Assembly (NCBI GenBank): GCA_022842935.1 | Contig: JALHOP010000005.1 | Location: forward strand, 213,307-277,306 | Direction of reading: 5' to 3' | Length of the DNA: 64,000 nucleotides | Source: Myxococcota bacterium | Lineage (GTDB): Bacteria; Myxococcota; XYA12-FULL-58-9; JALHOP01 | Part shown: one piece after another, positions 1 to 9,300 of the stretch | Position numbering within the stretch: the first letter of the stretch is position 1 | How the letters are laid out: each line of letters opens with the position of its first letter | Translations under genes and position numbers: made by a program | The notes under the pieces: model-generated | Told to the model about the DNA's origin: nothing | Database searches by the model: none | What the model saw: only the letters and a program-made list of their open reading frames with translations

Positions 1-672
1 CTCGACGTTCGGCGGCGGGGGCGGGGGGGGGGGGGGGGGGGGGGGGGCCCCGCGGTCGCGCTCGCGACAGCCGCAGCCCTCGCCTGCGCACGACTTGGTT
101 GGACCCTGGCGGACGCGACGAGCTACGTCTTCCATGCGTTCTTCGATCAGGTGAACCCAGAGAAGATTCCATCCGCGTTGCGCGATGTGGCGCTCATATT
201 TCAAGAGCACCACGAGAAACCTCTGACCATCATGAACGGTAGCTTCTGGGAGATGACCGGACGTCTAACGCCGGTGTCGGTGGCGCTTTTGGGTGTTACC
301 GCGGCCCTCGACCCAGGTTACGTGGTTGGCGCCGCGATGCTCGGCTTCACGACCGGCGGGATCCTTGCCCAGCACTCACACAAACTCAGCCATTCTTCGG
401 ATGAGAGTCGTGGGACCCGCATCATGCGTAAGCTCGGCCTCTTCATGAGCTCACGCAGCCACGGTGTCCATCACGCGCGGCCGCGCAACGCGACCTATGC
501 AACGCTGTCGGGAGAGACCAACGCTCTCTTCGATGCCCTCGGCGTTGGCGACCGCGTCGAGCGCTATATCGCCAAACGCGATCTGGGGTTCGACGCGGCG
601 GGAACCCCACACTGGCAAATCGAAGAGCGTCGGGCTGCGGAGAACACGAAGCGCAGCGCCACCGAGGGCTAG
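1..672 (+). CDS. CarF/TMEM189-like lipid desaturase (5' end outside window)
   Basis: The frame is open from the first base of the window and ends at a TAG, so the 5' end is probably missing; a GTG at 151 is only the first clear internal start. The protein has three histidine clusters in the order and spacing of the Kua/TMEM189/CarF family: FQEHHEKP, then LAQHSHKLSH, then SRSHGVHHARP followed by a threonine/serine-glycine stretch. A hydrophobic segment precedes the second cluster. Family members are membrane di-iron desaturases; CarF of Myxococcus and animal TMEM189 make plasmalogen vinyl ethers from alkyl-ether lipids. The fit rests on the histidine pattern; other family positions diverge, so substrate is inferred only. 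Upstream, the frame crosses a long poly-G tract that would encode consecutive glycines. Confidence 0.6.
   Translation, partial: LDVRRRGRGGGGGGGGPAVALATAAALACARLGWTLADATSYVFHAFFDQVNPEKIPSALRDVALIFQEHHEKPLTIMNGSFWEMTGRLTPVSVALLGVTAALDPGYVVGAAMLGFTTGGILAQHSHKLSHSSDESRGTRIMRKLGLFMSSRSHGVHHARPRNATYATLSGETNALFDALGVGDRVERYIAKRDLGFDAAGTPHWQIEERRAAENTKRSATEG
23..47. repeat. 25-base poly-G homopolymer
   Basis: Twenty-five consecutive G residues lie inside the open frame of the desaturase-like gene, within a longer G-rich stretch from about base 11. Such a tract could slip and shift the reading frame, or could be an assembly or sequencing artefact near a contig end. Confidence 0.85.
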
Positions 673-751
673 AACACGACGACTGACATCGAACGCTGGC
701 TTCAAGAGCGTGTCGTGCATTTCGTGAGCGCCGAGCGCGCCTTCGCCAGTT

Positions 752-2266
752 TCACACCGACCGCACCGCTTTCTTTCGCGCCTCGTTCAAGCTCGTCAGC
801 GCGTCTGCGTTGCCGGGGTCGAGCTCGACGGCCTTCTCGAGCGGCTCGACCGCCGACCGATAGTCCTTCAGTCCGAGATAAGCGAGTCCGAGTTGCTGCC
901 AGCAATAGGCGTCGCGCGGGTCGCGGGCGACCCCAAGCTTTGCGGTGGTCACCATCTCGTCCCACGCCTGGGTTGCCCACTGGCTGTAACAGAGTCCACG
1001 GTAGAGGTGCTGTGTCGTTGGACGCTGCTTCAAGGCAGCGCTGAAGCGGACACAGGCCTCAGCGTTCCGGCCCAGCTGCTGCAGGCAGTAAGCGCTATTG
1101 GCGAGCACGGCGAAGTCGCCCGCGTCCTTCTTGGACAGACCATCGTATGCAGCGAGCGCGGCCTTGTAGTCACCCAGCGCGTAGATTGCGTGGATGTCGG
1201 CCGGCATCGCAGTTCTGACCTTGCCGGCTTTGGCGGCGGCGAGCAGACGTGCCATCTCGGCATAGCCGTTGCTCTCGGCGATCTCGAGCGGAGTATTGCC
1301 GTCTTCATCGCGGTCTTTGAGCGAGGCGCCGTGCCGCAGCAGCTGGCGAAGAGGCCCGACGGCGTTCATCGAAACCGCCTCGATCAGCGCTGTTCGATTG
1401 CTCTTGTTGCGCAGGCGAAGGTTGGGTCGTGCGCGCTCGAGCAAGAGCTGGGTCGTGACCTCTTGGTTGTTGTGACACGCCAACATTAGTGCGGTGTTGC
1501 CGTCGCCATCGCGGACATCCACTTGCGCGCCAGCGGCAATGAGCAGCACAGCCATCTCGTTGTAGAACTGGCGCGCTTTGGTGCGCTGCGCCTTGGGAGT
1601 GGTGATCCTGTCGCGTTCGGCGGTCGCGGCGAGATGAAGAGGGGTCGCGCCACTGCTGTCCCGCAGCGCGATGTCCGCTTTGGCATCCAACAGCAACCGG
1701 AATACGTCGAGGTGTCCGTACCGTGCTGCGGCGGTGAGGGCGGTGCTATTGGTCCACGCGCGGCCGTCGACGTCGGCGCCCAGCTCGAGGAGAAGCGCGA
1801 CGATGGGCGCCTTGCCCGCGGCAGCAGCCACGTATAGCGCTGCGTTGGCGCCCTTGGGGTCGGTACGTGCGCCTTTGCCAACGAGGTATCTGATCTTTGC
1901 GGCCGCGTCGGGGCCGCCCACGGCGTTGGCGAGCGCCGTATCGTGCTGAGCGTTCATTTGCTGAAGGTCCGCACCCGCCTCCACGAGCAGACGCACCATG
2001 GCGAGGCTCGCCGCCCGCGCCGCGAGCATCAGGGCCGAGTCGCCGCCCGATACCACCGCGTAGCCTTTGAACACGCCGTCGAGCACTTCATGGTCGGGAA
2101 GAGTCACTGCGCTGACATCGGCGCCTCGGGCGAGCAGGCGCCGCGCGGCGTCGAGCCTGTTTGCGTGAGCCGCCGCCATCAAGGCGGTATGGCCGAACTT
2201 GTCGCGGGGCTTCTGGGCCTTCGGCTTGACCTTGGACGGTTTGCGGGGAGTCACGCGATTGGACAA
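752..2266 (-). CDS. Ankyrin-repeat and TPR protein
   Basis: The protein (about 500 aa) has a short basic N-terminus followed by about nine ankyrin repeats (roughly residues 24-345), recognisable by repeated GHTALMAAA / LLLDAKADI / GNTPLEIA patterns. Three to four tetratricopeptide repeats follow (about 355-500), ending in a typical NADALTSLNEA helix. There is no signal peptide or membrane segment, so it is probably a cytoplasmic protein-interaction scaffold. The first possible start is TTG at 2266, only one base after a GGGAG Shine-Dalgarno-like run; a GTG four codons downstream has better spacing from that run and may be the true start. The next gene on the same strand, the VWA lipoprotein, lies just upstream and also carries TPRs. 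Confidence 0.8.
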   Translation of the reverse strand: MSNRVTPRKPSKVKPKAQKPRDKFGHTALMAAAHANRLDAARRLLARGADVSAVTLPDHEVLDGVFKGYAVVSGGDSALMLAARAASLAMVRLLVEAGADLQQMNAQHDTALANAVGGPDAAAKIRYLVGKGARTDPKGANAALYVAAAAGKAPIVALLLELGADVDGRAWTNSTALTAAARYGHLDVFRLLLDAKADIALRDSSGATPLHLAATAERDRITTPKAQRTKARQFYNEMAVLLIAAGAQVDVRDGDGNTALMLACHNNQEVTTQLLLERARPNLRLRNKSNRTALIEAVSMNAVGPLRQLLRHGASLKDRDEDGNTPLEIAESNGYAEMARLLAAAKAGKVRTAMPADIHAIYALGDYKAALAAYDGLSKKDAGDFAVLANSAYCLQQLGRNAEACVRFSAALKQRPTTQHLYRGLCYSQWATQAWDEMVTTAKLGVARDPRDAYCWQQLGLAYLGLKDYRSAVEPLEKAVELDPGNADALTSLNEARKKAVRSV

Positions 2267-2327
2267 TCTCCCAGCGCGGTTTGAATTGCACGACCAATTG
2301 GAGCGGGGGCCTCCCCGCTACTCGTGG

Positions 2328-5300
2328 TTAGAGTGACTTACCCACAGTCCCGAGCTCGAGGAACGCGTGGTCCTGCATGACCACGAACGGGCGGTCATCG
2401 AACTTCAGGTTCCCCTGGCCGTCGTGCTGGACGATCTGCAGCGAGCCCATTCCGTAACCCATGGGGCCGCGGCTGTAGTAGTGGGCTTGTAGCTTGTACG
2501 GCGCCGCCTTCGGCTTGCCGCGAATGGTGAAGCATTCGGGGCCGTAGCCGGTGGTGACGTCTTCGTAGAGCTCACCGCCCGATGGCAGCTCCTGCGCGCT
2601 GTAGAATGCATGGCCACCTTGGCTATCGTAGATGTGGAAGTCGACGTCGTTGGCGTCGGTTTCCCAGGAGAGGACGAAGCGCAGTGACGGCGCGGTTTCG
2701 CGACGGCCACCGGCTTTGGCGAGCCGCTTGTAGATCTCGTCCTTGCGGTCGGGGGCGCTCTTGACCCAGACCTGCGCGGCGATACCTAGATCTTCGGCGA
2801 GGATCTGATCGGCGCCCGCGAAGCGGCCATCCGGGTAGCGCTGCGCCTTGCCCTTCTCGAGAACCTCGAACGCCTTTTCTGCCTGCCCAAGCTTGAGCAG
2901 CGTGTAGGCGAGCAAGCGGTGGCTCTGCGGATGGTCAGGTCGCTGCTCGACCGCTTTGGCGTACGAGTCGGCAGCGAGCTCGAGGGCGCTCTGGTCCTTC
3001 AAGCGCTCGAGCCGCTCACCGGCGAAGCGGCGCAAGTCAGCGCGGGCCGGGAAGAGGTCGATGAGCGAGCCATAAGCGCGGCCGGCTTCGTCGCGGTCGG
3101 CGTTGGCCTCGAGCGCCTCACCGAGCGCCACCAGCGCCATGACGTCGCCCGGGCTCGCCTGCCACCAGGCATCGGCTTGCGTAAGGGCTTCCTCCTTCTC
3201 CTTGTGACGGATCGAGCTCATGATGGTACGGAACTGGCCCGTGTAGGGGTTCACGCGCTCTTCTTTCGGCTGCTCGACGGAAGGTGGTTGGCGACGCTCC
3301 ACCGCGACACTCTGGCGACTCGACTCCGAGGCCGCAGCGCCCGAGGGGGCGACCTGCGCTGGTGGTGGTGGCGCGGCGGGGGCAGGGCTCGCCACCTCGC
3401 GCATTGGCTCGGCGCGTCGCGGGCGATCGGCGGCGAGGTCCATCCTCTTGTCCGCTTCAGCGGCCATGTCGTCGCGCGCCAAACTGGACTTGGGCGCTGG
3501 AGCCGACTCGTCCTTGGACTCCTCTTTCTCGCCTTCGTCGCGAGCACGCGAAGCTTGACCCCCGGCACCGTCTCGGGCTCGGCTGTTGCCCGGCGCGCTT
3601 TCGATGGGTCTTGCGTTGCTGTCGGGGAGCTTGGGCTTCTCGACCGTGCGCGACGTGTTCTTCACGACGACCGCGGTGTTGCGGCTCTTCACCACGACAC
3701 TGCCGTTCTCGACCGCCAGGATTCCGACGAGCGCCTTGCGGTCGATGTTGAAGCGCGCGTAGTCGCGCTCGGTCTCGAGCACCAGGAGCGCTGTCAGCGG
3801 GCAGAGAACCCGATGAGTTGTCGAGAGCTTGAGTACCTGCTCATTCAAGGCCGCGCGCATGTCTTTATCAGTGGTGCGCTCCTTCTGATCGAGCAGCTTC
3901 TTGATGCGCGCACCGACCCAGGCGCGCTCGAGGAGCGGCTTCTGTGCGTTGCGCATGGTGCCTGCGCCGACCGGTTTTCCGTCGAGACTCATGGCGAACG
4001 GCTTGTTCTCGCCGAGGTCGGCGTAGACGAGGACTTGCTCGCCGGGCTGCACGTTGTCTAGCGTCTCTGGCCACACCCAATCCGCTCCGGGGACCTCGAC
4101 TTTGATCCCCGAGCGCGTCTTGTGGTTGAGCTTGGTGGCGATCGCTGTGGTGGGCAGCGCCCCGTCGATCACGAGGCCACCCCCGAACGTCACGCGCTGC
4201 AGCGCGTCCCGGTCACGAATGCCTCCGACTGCGATGGCGTCCAGGCGCTGCGCGCCGGTTGCCTTGGCGCCATCCGCTAAAGCGTCAAGACCCGCGGTGA
4301 CCACGCCGTCGGAGAGCACCAAGCCGCGCCGGTACTTGGTTGCATGTTTGGCGACCGTGGCGAGTGCTTGCTCGAGGTTCGAGGCGCCGAGCGAACGCCG
4401 CGCCTCGAGCTTCTTCCAGTCGATGTGCGAGGCCTTGCCTTCATCGACGAGCATCGTGGTTTGGTCGTAGGCCCATACGGCAACGGGCGCGTCACCGAGA
4501 CGCCGTATCAGGTCTTTGGCGAGGGCAAGGTCCGCCGCCTTGCCGAGAGTTCGGGACGCGCTGGTGTCGATGAGCAAGAAGAGACTGTCAGTTGCGTCCT
4601 TCTCGACGTCGGCCATGGGCGTGACGCGGGCGACGACCAGGTTGTCTTTACGCAGCGCCACTCCCGTGCCGCGATTGGCATCGATCTCGAAGTCCTTCTC
4701 TGGCGTGAAGGCCTTCTCGTGGAGCTCACGCACCTTGTCGCCTTCGTTGACGCGAATATCGAGCGCACCGATCTGAGGGAGTCCGGCGAGCGCGATGCGA
4801 TACGGCTGATCGACGAGCTCTTCGGAATAGGAAATGATCACCTCTTTTTGGCCGCGCGGCGGGATCGGGAAAATACGTGCCGAGAACTCGTTGCCGGCCT
4901 GTTGCTCGAGAAGCGCAGGGTCTTGCCGGCGGTGCAGGAAATCTTCGTAGGCGCGGCGAGCGGCCTGGCGTTCGACGACCTCGCCTTCTTGCCAATCGCC
5001 GTTGGTGAGCATGGCGAAGCGGCTGATGCTCGCCCGTTCGGGGAGCGTCACGCGAAAGTGGCCCTCGATCTGCTGATTGCGCGGGTTGTCAAACACCAGG
5101 TGCAACTCGGTGAAGGCGAGCGGCGCGTCGATGACGCCGCTGGCGCGGACGCTCACCAGATTGAGACCTGTCCCATCCGAAGCGGTAAGACCGATCGGCG
5201 CGCTGCTCGCGACCTTGACGGGTTGTTCCGGGGTCGGCTGGTCCGAGAAACTCCAGGCGGCCGCGACGGTCGTGTCTGCTGGGGCGGCGGTGGAGTCGCT

Positions 5301-5390
5301 CGGGGGTTGCCCGTTGGCCCGTTCCTCGATGGGGGTCGCGGTGTGTTTCTGGCAAGCGAGCAGAAGAGGTAAGAGAACGAGAAGACGCAT
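2328..5390 (-). CDS. VIT/VWA-domain lipoprotein with TPRs and C-terminal DUF2135-like domain
   Basis: The start is set at the ATG that opens the lipoprotein signal MRLLVLLPLLLAC (an ATG nine codons upstream would put residues before the signal). After a low-complexity linker comes a VIT domain (about residues 75-190), then a von Willebrand A domain whose MIDAS motif is DTSAS. A long charged, proline-rich linker follows, then TPR-like helices, then a C-terminal beta domain (WETDANDVDFHIYDSQ...) like those at the end of VIT/VWA proteins. It is probably anchored in the outer or inner membrane facing the periplasm. The VIT-VWA pairing is that of inter-alpha-trypsin-inhibitor heavy-chain relatives; the bacterial role is unknown. 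It may be cotranscribed with the ankyrin/TPR gene downstream. Confidence 0.85.
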   Translation of the reverse strand: MRLLVLLPLLLACQKHTATPIEERANGQPPSDSTAAPADTTVAAAWSFSDQPTPEQPVKVASSAPIGLTASDGTGLNLVSVRASGVIDAPLAFTELHLVFDNPRNQQIEGHFRVTLPERASISRFAMLTNGDWQEGEVVERQAARRAYEDFLHRRQDPALLEQQAGNEFSARIFPIPPRGQKEVIISYSEELVDQPYRIALAGLPQIGALDIRVNEGDKVRELHEKAFTPEKDFEIDANRGTGVALRKDNLVVARVTPMADVEKDATDSLFLLIDTSASRTLGKAADLALAKDLIRRLGDAPVAVWAYDQTTMLVDEGKASHIDWKKLEARRSLGASNLEQALATVAKHATKYRRGLVLSDGVVTAGLDALADGAKATGAQRLDAIAVGGIRDRDALQRVTFGGGLVIDGALPTTAIATKLNHKTRSGIKVEVPGADWVWPETLDNVQPGEQVLVYADLGENKPFAMSLDGKPVGAGTMRNAQKPLLERAWVGARIKKLLDQKERTTDKDMRAALNEQVLKLSTTHRVLCPLTALLVLETERDYARFNIDRKALVGILAVENGSVVVKSRNTAVVVKNTSRTVEKPKLPDSNARPIESAPGNSRARDGAGGQASRARDEGEKEESKDESAPAPKSSLARDDMAAEADKRMDLAADRPRRAEPMREVASPAPAAPPPPAQVAPSGAAASESSRQSVAVERRQPPSVEQPKEERVNPYTGQFRTIMSSIRHKEKEEALTQADAWWQASPGDVMALVALGEALEANADRDEAGRAYGSLIDLFPARADLRRFAGERLERLKDQSALELAADSYAKAVEQRPDHPQSHRLLAYTLLKLGQAEKAFEVLEKGKAQRYPDGRFAGADQILAEDLGIAAQVWVKSAPDRKDEIYKRLAKAGGRRETAPSLRFVLSWETDANDVDFHIYDSQGGHAFYSAQELPSGGELYEDVTTGYGPECFTIRGKPKAAPYKLQAHYYSRGPMGYGMGSLQIVQHDGQGNLKFDDRPFVVMQDHAFLELGTVGKSL

Positions 5391-5547
5391 GGGACGATAG
5401 ACGGGCGACGGCACCATTGTGGGAACCTTTCCGGCGGCGCACGCGGGGAAACGTCGCCGAGGAGCGCGAAGTTACCCTGGGTGAGACTTCGATGCACCCG
5501 GTCTCCTCGGAGACTCGACCGTTGCGGAGGCGGCGCCTTCCTGGAGC

Positions 5548-6321
5548 ATGCGACGCGAACGAAGCGTGGCTGTACCACCCGTGACCACATGGGCTCAGCC
5601 TGCTATGGTATCCGCATCGTTGGAGTACACTCGGCACCCCGGGTGTGCGTTTCCGGGGGAGAGCGCCGCATTTGCATCGCCTCGACTCCGGTTGGCTCTC
5701 CGACGTGGAGAACATCTGGGCTCGCGACGATTCACCCGCACCGCACCGCGCTGTCCTCAATGCGACCGTCTCGCCGTGGTCTGCGTTTGCCACGACGCGC
5801 CTGCGATGCGTCTGCGGACACAGCTGTGCGTGGTCGTCCACTATCGCGAAGCCAGCAAGACCACCAACACCGGCACCGTGGCTGCCCGTCTGGTCGAGGG
5901 GAGCTCCGTCGTCGTTCATAGCCAGGCGTATCAGCCTGCTGCGGAACCAGATTTCACCGGGCGGCGTCCCGTCCTGCTCTTTCCTAGTGACGACGCCGAG
6001 GTACTCACCGCCGAGCACGGTCGTGTCGCGCCGGTAACGTTGGTCGTACCAGACGGTAGCTGGTCACAAGCCCGCCGGATGCATCGCCGCGTTGGCTGGA
6101 TGAGCAAGCTACCGCACGTGACATTGCCGCCCAGCGAGCGACGCACCGGCTATCTGCTGCGACGTTCGGAACGTGAAGGTGGGCTCGCCACCATGGAAGC
6201 AATCGCCCGTGCGCTCGGGATCCTCGAGGGCGAGCACGTCGAGCATGCGTTGGACCGCGTCTTTGCGTTGTTGGTAAGCCGTACGCTCGCGGCCCGAGGA
6301 ACGCCCCTGACCAACGGGTAG
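5548..6321 (+). CDS. DTW-domain tRNA-uridine aminocarboxypropyltransferase-like protein
   Basis: The conserved part starts with a zinc-binding-type RCPQCDRLAVVCVC segment and continues with the DTW-family core: a YREASKTTNTG segment, the signature PDGSWSQARRM (canonical DGTW; here Ser for Thr), a TGYLLRRSE segment and GLATMEAIARALG. DTW proteins transfer the aminocarboxypropyl group of S-adenosylmethionine to uridine in tRNA (acp3U). The given start is the first ATG in frame, but the conserved domain only begins about 65 residues in; a TTG at 5692 would give a more usual length, so the N-terminus is uncertain. The gene is divergent from the VWA lipoprotein gene, with a shared promoter region of about 150 bases. 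Confidence 0.8.
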   Translation: MRRERSVAVPPVTTWAQPAMVSASLEYTRHPGCAFPGESAAFASPRLRLALRRGEHLGSRRFTRTAPRCPQCDRLAVVCVCHDAPAMRLRTQLCVVVHYREASKTTNTGTVAARLVEGSSVVVHSQAYQPAAEPDFTGRRPVLLFPSDDAEVLTAEHGRVAPVTLVVPDGSWSQARRMHRRVGWMSKLPHVTLPPSERRTGYLLRRSEREGGLATMEAIARALGILEGEHVEHALDRVFALLVSRTLAARGTPLTNG

Positions 6322-6361
6322 TCGACACCAAGCCAAGCGATGCTTATGTCATGACCCGTCC

Positions 6362-9300
6362 GTGAGTCGCGCCCCCGCATCCACGCCAGCTATCGGCTCT
6401 ATGCGCGCCCTCGTCGGCGCACGCGACTGGTCGCGCACTCCGCTTGGGCCGATGGCGCAATGGCCGCAGAGCTTGAAGACGATGGTTCGCTTCATGCTCG
6501 ACTCCCGTTACTCCATGTGGATGGGCTGGGGCCCCGAGCTCACGTTCTTCTACAACGACGCCTACGCGCGCGACACTCTTGGCGCCAAGCACCCCTGGGC
6601 GTTGGGTCGGCCCGCCGAAGAGGTTTGGGCCGAAATCTGGAGTGACATCGGTCCACGCATCGAGCGCGTCCTGCGGAAAGGCGAGGCAACATGGGACGAG
6701 GGTCTGATGTTGTTCCTCGAACGCAGTGGCTACACCGAAGAGACCTATCACACGTTTTCGTATAGCCCTGTGTACGGCGACGAAGGTGCCATCGCGGGTA
6801 TGTTCTGCGTCGTCACCGAGGAGACGCAACGGGTCGTCGCCGAGCGACGTGTCAACATTCTTCGGAACGTCGCGGCTGCGCTGACCAGTGCCAAGACCGA
6901 GCGCGAGGTCCATGCAGCGGCCGCCCGCAGCCTCGATGCACGCACGCTGCCGTTCTCGCTAACCTTCATCGGGGACGAGCTCGTCTCGCGCACCGGGTTT
7001 GTCGACGGCAGCTTCGACCCCGCCATGCTGCGCCCGAACGCGTGGCCACTCGACGCGGTCGGCGTCGAGCGCGGAACCATCGTGGTCGACGATCTCAGCC
7101 AGCGCTTCGCCGCTGTGCCGTGCGGCGCATGGAAGCGTTCGCCATCGCTGGCGTTGCTCGTGCCCATGGCCCAGCAGGGCCAAGAGGTGAGCGGCGTGTT
7201 CGTCGCCGGCGTCAATCCTCACCGCGAGCTCGATGTGAACTACCGCGGATTCATCGATCTGCTCGTTGGCCAAATCGGCGCCGCGCTGGGCACCGCGCGC
7301 AGCTTTCAGGAGCAGCGCGAGCGCGCGGAGTCCCTTGCCGCGCTCGACCATGCGAAGACCACATTCTTCAGCAATGTTAGCCACGAGCTGCGCACGCCAC
7401 TCACTCTCATGCTTGGTCCGCTCGAAGACGCTCTCAGGGGCGATCTTGCGTTGTCGGCCAAAGCGGGTCTCTCCATCGCGCATCGCAACGGCCTGCGCTT
7501 GCTGAAGCTAGTGAACTCGCTGCTCGATTTTTCGCGTATCGAAGCTGGCCGCGTGCAGGCGAGCTTCCAGCCCACCGATCTCGCAGAGCTCACAAGCGAC
7601 CTGACGAGTGTCTTTCGCTCGGCGGTGGAACGGGCTGGCATGCGCCTGTCCGTGGAAGCGAACCCCATTGGCGAGCCGGTCTATGTCGATCACGACATGT
7701 GGGAGAAGGTCGTCCTCAACCTGCTCTCGAATGCGTTCAAGTACACGCTCGCGGGCTCGATCGAGGTTAGTTTGCGACGGGTTGGCAACGACGTCGAGCT
7801 GGCCGTGCGCGACACCGGCATCGGGGTGCCTCCCGACGAGGTCCCCAACCTGTTTCGGCGTTTTCACCGCGTCGAGGGTGCGCGGGGGCGAACCCACGAA
7901 GGGACCGGCATTGGACTGGCGCTGGTGCACGAGCTGGTGCGTCTGCATGGCGGCCGCATCAACGTCGATAGCGAACACGGAAAAGGGAGCACGTTCACTG
8001 TCGCGGTGCCCCTGGGCTTTGCGCACTTACCGGCCGACCGCATCAAGGCGGCCCGCGACGTGCCGTCGACCGCGGTGGTCGCCTCCGCCTACGTCGAAGA
8101 AGCGTTACGCTGGCTGCCCGACGACGTTGCTTCATCCGAGGTGGGCGAGGACTCGGCGATTCCCGAGTCGATTGGCCAGCTGGCGCGGACGCGCGGCGCA
8201 CACGTCCTCGTCGCCGACGACAACGCCGACATGCGCGCCTACCTGTCACGGCTCCTGGCTCCATTCTGGGCCATCGAAGCGGTTGGCGATGGCGAGGCAG
8301 CCCTCGCGGCGGCGCGCGCGCGCCGTCCGGATCTCGTGCTCAGTGACGTCATGATGCCGCGCTTGGACGGCTTTGGCTTGCTCAAGGCACTGCGGGCCGA
8401 CCACGCCCTTCGCGGCGTCCCGCTCATCTTGCTGTCGGCGCGCGCGGGTGAAGAGTCGCGTGTCGAGGGCATGCACGCGGGCGCAGATGACTACCTGGTC
8501 AAACCCTTCAGCAGTCGCGAGTTGGTTGCGCGGGTCGGCGCCCACCTCGAGCTCGCACGCGTGCGCCGTGAAGCCGATGCCGCTATCGCGGAGGCTCGGC
8601 GTCGGAGCGACGCAGCTCTTCTTGCTGCCGATGTTGGTACATACTATTGGCCTCTCGGGTCGCCCCGAATGTTTTGTGACCGTAACTTCGCGCGCATCAT
8701 GAGCGTCGCGGTGGACGCCGAAGGGTCGGTTGCTCTCGATGACGTTCGCGCGCGGCTCCATGTCGACGACCGGGCGAAGGCTGCTGAGGTCGAGAAGCGT
8801 AGTCTCACCGATGAGGCGCCCCTCGAGCTCGAGTATCGCCTCGTACTCGACGATAGGACGGAACGCTGGATTATCGCTCGCGCACGAGTCGAGCGCGACC
8901 GCGATGGCGCACCGGTCGGCCGCGGTGGTGTCGTGGTGGACGTCACTGCGCGCAAGCGCGCGGAGCAGAGGGCGCTCGAGGCGGAGCGCGCGGCGCGTAT
9001 CGAGGCTGAACGCGTTGGTCGCATGAAGGACGAATTTCTCGCTACGCTCTCGCACGAGCTGCGCACACCACTGAATGCGATGCTCGGCTGGACCCAGCTG
9101 TTGCGTCGCCGACGTGGCAACGAGGGGATCGACGAGGGCCTCGACGTCATCGAGCGCAATGCTCGCACGCAGGCGCAGCTCATCGAAGAACTACTCGATA
9201 TGAGCCGAATCGTCTCCGGCAAGATACGGCTGGATGTTCAGGCAGTCGACCCTTCTAGCGTCGTTGCCGCCGCGCTCGACGTCGTGCGACCAGCGGCTGA

